A program made the position numbers and the translations under genes. From Sipunculus nudus (Eukaryota > Annelida > Sipuncula > Golfingiida > Sipunculidae), in assembly GCA_026874595.1 (NCBI GenBank), contig CM049308.1:22795867-22859866 (forward strand): DNA of 64,000 bases, in the 5' to 3' direction. The notes beneath the pieces were generated by a model. The model worked only from the letters and a program-made list of their open reading frames with translations. It did not search any database and had not been told where the DNA came from. Below, piece by piece: positions 58,625 through 64,000 of this stretch; the first letter of the stretch is position 1; each line of letters opens with the position of its first letter.

Positions 58625-59195
58625 ACTGGCCGCCACAGCCCAATCCCTGATTTTCTTTCACGTGGGATAACTCAACAACAACATACAGAAGCTTTCCCAA
58701 ATTCACAGGGATGTTTGGTACCTATGAGGGCTCCAGATCTATTGAATTACAGACCTCTCAGAGTTCTAGTATGGCCACCACAGCCCATTCGCTGATTTTC
58801 TTTCGTGCGCGATAACTCAACAACAACCTACTGCAGCTTTCCCAAATTCACAGGGATGATTGGTACCTATGACGGCTCTAGACCTATCAAATTATAGACC
58901 TGTCAGAATTCCAATATGGCTGCCATAGCCCATACGCTGATTTTCTGCATGCGTTAACTCAACAACAACATACTTTTGCTTTCCCAAATTTTCAGGGATG
59001 GTTGGTACATATTAGGGCTCCAGACCTATTGAATGACAGACCATTTGGAATTCCAATATGGCTGTCACAGCCCGATCGCTGATTTTCTTTAGCATACTAT
59101 AACTCAACAACAGCCTACTGCAGCTTTCCCAGTTTCACAGGGATCATTGATGCCTATGAGGGCTCCAGACCTATTCAATTACAGACTTATGGAAA
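58625..59195. repeat. ~144-bp tandem repeat, four copies
   Basis: CACAGCCC or CATAGCCC words start copies at 58634, 58779, 58924 and 59066 (145, 145 and 142 bp apart). Each continues with 'cgctgattttctttc', 'ataactcaacaacaacat', 'gctttcccaaattcacaggg', 'ctccagacctattgaatta' and 'cagacc'. Copies are about 80% alike by eye. Confidence 0.85.
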
Positions 59196-59504
59196 TGCAT
59201 TTGGAAAAAAAACTGTTTTTGTTTGTCATATTTTTCAAATTTACCTTAATTTTTCACCCATATGTAAACTAGTCCAGCACTGAAATGCGTGGCCCTCTGA
59301 GGACCATTGTCCAACCACATCTAGTTTAGAATATAATGACATTATTTTTCATATCTTATGCTTATGAATATAATATATTGCATGACAAGAATGAAACTTG
59401 ATACTGTTCAAGTTTCTTTTCAATAAATTATTGAATGGAAATAATTAATCAAAGCTATAGATGATAAATCTATACATCTTGGATTACTCTGTAATACTGT
59501 ATAT

Positions 59505-59670
59505 ATAATACCTGCTGGATGACTCTGTAATACTGTAATACCTGCTGGATGACTCTGTAATACTGTAATACCTGCTGGATGACTCTGTAATACTGTAATA
59601 CCTGCTGGATGACTCTGTAATACTGTAATACCTGCTGGATGACTCTGTAATACTGTAATACCTGCTTGGA
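59505..59670. repeat. Near-perfect 30-bp tandem repeat, about 5.5 copies
   Basis: GACTCTGTAATACTGTAATA followed by CCTGCTGGAT repeats without change at 59521, 59551, 59581 and 59611, and with one inserted T in the last copy (59641). The preceding unit is disrupted by 'tatataata'. Minus-strand frames translate it as a 10-residue repeat and are not genes. Confidence 0.95.
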
Positions 59671-59929
59671 TCAAACAGGTTCAACAGAATTCATCGCAAC
59701 TTGGATATAAAAAAAAATATTTTTCTTCCTCTTTTTGTGATATGTAAATTAGAAACCAGCAAAGCATCATGTTATTTATCTGTATGGTGCATTATGCATG
59801 GGAAAACCTTTGAAAAGTATTGGAAAAATATTGTCAAAGGGATGTTATTCTGTGTTCTGATTTGGTGACATGACAAAACCTTCATGATGAAAAACCCTGG
59901 AAAAACTTGACAAAACAAATATACCATAT

Positions 59930-60930
59930 TGGACACAAGGAAGAATCTTCAGCTTATTAAAACTCCCCAAAGACACAACCTTCTCAGGCAAACCCTACCA
60001 CAACAAAACATTTACTGTCTGATTTCCCTTAAACCAAAACTATCTATGATAAAACCTCCTTAGGCATAAAATAAGGATAAAATTACCAATGGACAAAATG
60101 CTAAAAATACCACCAGAACAAATGCAACCTATACAAAATTTCTTTGAACAAAACCATACTGGAGCAAACTCTTATAGGACAAAAGCCACTTGGACAAACC
60201 CCTCATTTACAAATCCCACCACAAAACTTTCCTGGTCAGAACCATTCAGGCTAATCATCCTTGAACAAAAATCACACTTGAAACAAAACTTCACTTGAAA
60301 AAACACAGACTTAACACATCCAAACCAACCACTCCTGGACAAATTGCACCTTGACAAAACACGTGGGCAAAACTTCCCATGGACAAAACCAAATTGGACA
60401 AACTCCTCCAGGAAAGATTCAAACATAAACAAAACTTGTAAAACTAAATCAGTAGTTTGACAATATTTCCCTTCCAAGGACATACTGCACATGGACAAAC
60501 CACTGCTAGAAAAATCTCATTTGAACAGCACTAATTTAGCAAAAACACCTGGATTAAAAAAAAACTCTCAAAGGAAAAACCCCACTTTGACAAACCTCTA
60601 ATGGAACGAAAATCCCACCAGGACAAAACACATGCATGGAACAAAAACACCTGGAGATAAAAAAAACCCTCCATGGACAAACCCACTTGAACAAACTTAC
60701 AGCACAAAACAAGATTAATTCAGATAGAATCCCCTGGCCAAAGCACTTTGGGACAAAAATTCTTCAAGCAAAAAAATCTAGACTATTGCCTTATGATACA
60801 ACCTGCTTGGACAAATATCCTTCAAACAAATCATGCCTGGATTTAATGTCTTTAGGTAAAGAACAATCTGGAAAAATCCTACCATAATAACCATCATTAT
60901 GTATCTGAATAAAAACCATGCCTGGACAAT
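59930..60930. repeat. Degenerate ~20-bp minisatellite, CCTGGACAAAAC type
   Basis: CTTGGACAAACC, CCATGGACAAAACC, TTGAACAAAATC and similar words recur about every 15-25 bp across 1 kb with heavy decay. On the opposite strand the consensus matches the TTTTGACCAGGTGAGG words at 43470-43690 and 44970-45480. Frames at 60089-60298, 60172-60498 and 60636-60887 are translations of it. Confidence 0.7.
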
Positions 60931-61370
60931 GCATTCAAATAAACCATAACATGAATAATGCCAAGTAAGGTAACACCCACCCTTTCCCAACAGCACAACC
61001 AAATTTATGAATCCATATGCCTAATCATCTAATATTATCTTAACTCTGTGAACAAGGGTTAGGACCATTAATATTAATTAGCTATGAAGTATATGGGAAT
61101 TTTTACCAAGGTAACTATTTGATTGCCATGTTTGGCAGTTATGAGAATATTGGGATGTTTGATGATTTTGACCATAATCACTAGCTATTCACACCAGTAA
61201 TCTCTTTGAATAGGAATAAGCCTCTAAGCCCATGAGAATTTTTACCAAGAATATTGATTAGAGTGGCCAAGCATTGGACTAGAGAGGATATTAACCACTG
61301 ATATTATTCTCAGTGTCCACAGGCAGATAGTTAAGAAGTTTGACCATAAAGTTTAAGTATCACCAGTGTA
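60931..61370. other. Unique AT-rich DNA, nothing recognised
   Basis: No frame or repeat is supported. The phrase 'gaatttttaccaag' occurs at about 61090 and 61234, a possible small duplication. Confidence 0.4.
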
Positions 61371-62010
61371 ACAGAGGACTTTGAAGTGGGGCAGTTAACA
61401 CATGCTTCAAGTGACCCACACAGAAGGTCCGGCAGAGTCTAGACAGGGTTTATAAGTGGTCGCGATGACCACAAAAGGTTTATCACACCATTACCCAGTA
61501 TGTCACAGTAATAGAGCAAACCCTCAGGAGGGGCTTGCATGGATAGTTACTTTTGTGAACTTAAGTGTTATAGCACAGCCTGCCCTGCCCCCACCCTCCC
61601 TTTCTGGCGAGACCAGACCAGACGAGGATGCCCAGGGTTTGTATGTTATGGTCAGGGTGCAAGTGTCTAGACACACCATGTATTTACTCGCGGTAACAAC
61701 AATCCTTTCCTGTTCAGCCGAACTGCTTGGCACAGTGGTCACTCTGATAGGACTGGTCAAGCTTAGGTGATCCGTCACTGTCACCGAGATGAAAGGTGCC
61801 ACCATCTTGTTTGCACGCCATAAGGCGCTTTGCTTCACAGAGGGGATGGGGGTCTTGAAATTAGCTTGGGTGCATCCACCTATTGCAAGCGATGACTCAA
61901 GGATCCTACCTTTAGTGACAGGAATTGCTAACAAGCCTTGAAGACAAGAGTTGAAAAAGGTCAATAGATGGCTATCCATAGGGCATTCATGATAGCCTGA
62001 ATCAGTGCTG
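61371..62010. other. GC-richer island with a 151-codon minus-strand open frame
   Basis: The longest frame outside a tandem array lies here: minus strand 61979-61524, ATG start, beginning MDSHLLTFFNSCLQG and containing a CLDTCTLTITYKPWASSSG stretch. The plus strand is also open for about 100 codons over the same DNA, with a hydrophobic segment, which suggests that high GC explains both. No domain, signal peptide or clear splice sites are seen, although an AAAG|GTAGGA donor-like word lies in the minus frame. It may be a conserved non-coding element or part of an unknown exon. Confidence 0.25.
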
Positions 62011-62299
62011 CCACTGTGGAATATTTTTAATCTATGGGAGAAAAGATGTAAAAATGTTTAAAACAAGCATCACAAATATTAAGTTTTGTCAAAGTACAAT
62101 ATATACCAGTAATGTCAGGATGAACCCTTAATAGGAATAAGTATTTAATTGGTTAATTTAAAAATGTGTGTCACCTTAAAACCCTTGATGTCAAAAGTTA
62201 GCCAGGAGCCTGGAAAATAGTGGAGGGGGCTGTAATATGGCAGATTGGTTGCACTACTTGCCTACAGTCTCATGGGATGCCTGAATCACATATCTTGAG
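62011..62299. other. Unique DNA leading into the 64-bp array
   Basis: Nothing is recognised until the first degenerate 'gaatgcctga' words near 62270. Confidence 0.4.
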
Positions 62300-63770
62300 G
62301 CTCAAAGTCCCTTGCAGAATGCCTTGGCAACATGTATAACTATGAAGGCCAACAGGCTATGACAGAATGCTGATGGCCTCTTGTAGTTGTATGCCTAATA
62401 ATACATCCAAAATGACAAAATGCCTGAATTATATATCAATCATCCACCAAACCTCCAGTGTAGTACAGGATGTTTGAGCCATATGGCTTGAAGGTATTCA
62501 GAAAATCACATGCATAGCAGGCCTCCTGAGTGCCTGAATCCTTATACCTGGCAGGCAACCATTGTGACAGAATGCCTGATCATCTGCCTTAAAGATCTCC
62601 AGACTGTCACATGCCTTGAAGACCTTCAGTATGACAGAATGCCTGACTACAAAACTGAATAGCCTTCCATTGTTATAAAATGCCTGATAAGTCTGCCTAA
62701 AAGGCATTCAAACTTGCATACCTAGAGACCACCATTGTGACAGAATACCTGACTAGCATGCCTTAAAGACATTCGGTTGCTTACCTAGAGGCATCCTGTG
62801 TGAGATGATGCCAGTTTAGCATGCCTTAAAGGCATTCAGACTTACATATCTAAAGGCCTCATGCTTTAAACTGGTATGCCTTAAGGCATTCAAACATATA
62901 CCCAGAGGCCTTTTGTGTGAGAGAATGCCTGTTGTGCATGACTTAAAGTCATTGAAGACCCACATACCTAGAGGCCTGTGTTATGGAATGTCTGACTAGC
63001 ATGCCCTAAATGTATTCCAACTCAAATTCCCAGAGGCCTCCTGTGTAATAATAGAATGCCTGACTAGCATGCCTTAAAGGCATTCAAACCCACACATGTA
63101 GAGGCCTCCTGTGTGAAGGAATGTCTGACTAGAAATCATTCCAACTTGCATACTAGAGGCCTCCTGTGTTATAAAATTCCTGCCTAACATGCCTTAAGGC
63201 ATTCAAACCGAAATACCTAGAGGCCTCCTGTGTGATAGAATGCCTCTCCAGCATTCTTTAAAGGTATTCAAACTTGCATACTTAAAGGCCTACTTTCTGA
63301 TAGAATGCCTGACTAGCATGCCTTAAAGGCATTAAACTTGCACACCTAGAGTCCTCATGTCTGAAAGAATGCCTGACTAGCATGCCTGAAAGGCATCCCA
63401 ACTCACATATTAGAGGCCACCAGTGTGATAAAATGCCTGCCTAACATGTGTTAAAGGCATTCAAACCCAAATACCGAGAGGCCTCCTGTATGATAAATGC
63501 CTGTCCAGCATGCCTGAAAGGCATTTAAACTTGCATACCTAGAGGCCTCCTGTGTAATAGAATGCCTTACTAACATGCCTTTAAGGCATTAAACTTGCAT
63601 ACCTGGAGGCCCCATGTCTAATAGAATGCCTGCCTTACATGCCTTTAAGGCATTCAAACCCACACACCTAGAGGCCTTCTGTGTGAGTGAATGCCTGACA
63701 AGCATGCCTTAAAGGCATTCAAACCCACACACCTAGAGGCCTCCTGTGTGAGAGAATGCCTCATCATGAA
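62300..63770. repeat. ~60-68-bp tandem repeat with an internal palindrome
   Basis: Units read GAATGCCTGACTAGC, then ATGCCTTAAAGGCAT, then 'tcaaacttgcatacct' and AGAGGCCTCCTGTGTGA. Copies are degenerate before about 62900 and clearer after it, with unit starts near 62993, 63061, 63126 and onward, and lengths between about 55 and 68 bp. Each unit's CATGCCTTAAAGGCAT is close to a perfect inverted repeat, and some units have the perfect TGCCTTTAAGGCA. Confidence 0.85.
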
Positions 63771-64000
63771 TCGAAGTTTGAAGACCTCTTGTGTTATGGA
63801 ATAGAGGGTTCATACACCTCAGTGATGTTTATGGTCAGATTTTGGCAAAAAACCTCAATGAAAGAATCCCGTCATAATTTAATAACAAATATATAACATA
63901 AACAGGGATGAGTGATAAATGAGTGTATATTATGGTATATTCAAGGTAAGGGTAAATCAGTGTATTTTGAATAGACTAAGTTTTGCAATATTCTGACCAG
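63771..64000. other. AT-rich unique DNA at the window end
   Basis: No feature is recognised. Confidence 0.4.

Noticed and set aside
61456-61770. 104-codon plus-strand frame with a hydrophobic segment
   Set aside because: It starts at GTG, overlaps a longer minus-strand frame, and has no domain or splice support.

Overview
The window reads as animal, not microbial, DNA. It is AT-rich and dominated by tandem arrays, microsatellites, tRNA-derived SINE-like copies, MITE-like elements and Helitron-type elements. Several features suggest a lophotrochozoan, most likely a marine mollusc: repeats that start with a hairpin around GCTCAGCTGACT, run into GTCCGTC repeats and end near a CCATGGGTCACTTGTT tail, and elements that start GTATCCGCC and end in CTAG. 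The species call is inference. I recognise no complete protein-coding gene. The open frames supplied by translation are short, often begin at GTG or TTG rather than ATG, and the long ones lie inside tandem arrays whose repeat length keeps frames open. The window is best read as intergenic or intronic sequence.

Layout. 1-8.86 kb: AT-rich DNA with two SINE-like copies, a 1.56 kb transposon with perfect 28-bp terminal inverted repeats (2979-4542), a Helitron-like copy ending at 5259, a more GC-rich island (6.34-7.26 kb) and a MITE. 8.86-11.23 kb: a Helitron/HINE-like composite built from 338-bp and 180-bp modules. 11.2-23.3 kb: a short ~21-bp array, a possible conserved non-coding island at 12.0-12.5 kb, then two back-to-back minisatellites, one of 26-bp units (12.7-19.0 kb) and one of 31/32-bp units (19.0-23.3 kb). 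23.3-30.6 kb: SINE and Helitron remnants, and a 58-bp-arm inverted repeat between (AT)n tracts (27.8 kb). 30.6-34.4 kb: a 30-bp minisatellite with clear higher-order structure. 34.4-46.3 kb: mostly unique DNA with possible conserved islands (36.5, 39.4, 43.1 kb), a second MITE, one candidate 42-nt micro-exon and several degenerate minisatellites. 46.3-55.5 kb: a 3 kb HINE-like element carrying a nested ~0.39 kb insertion, a field of degenerate CCATGTGATC repeats, CT microsatellites, a HINE-like element with four 280-bp repeats, and a smaller relative. 55.5-64 kb: polypyrimidine DNA, a short poly-C element, 31-bp, ~144-bp, 30-bp, ~20-bp and ~64-bp tandem repeats, and GC-richer islands at 58.1 and 61.4 kb.

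The most distinctive points are (a) several elements sharing one architecture: a 5' inverted terminus, internal tandem repeats, the matching inverted terminus, then a 3' hairpin and a CTAG or CTTGTT tail; (b) eight AGGTGGCGCCACCT palindromes (seven perfect) alternating at ~149 and ~131 bp inside one of them; (c) a 58-bp-arm hairpin whose arm contains the let-7 seed GAGGTAGTAG; and (d) ~14 kb of minisatellite with readable higher-order history. No gene pathway or operon can be described.
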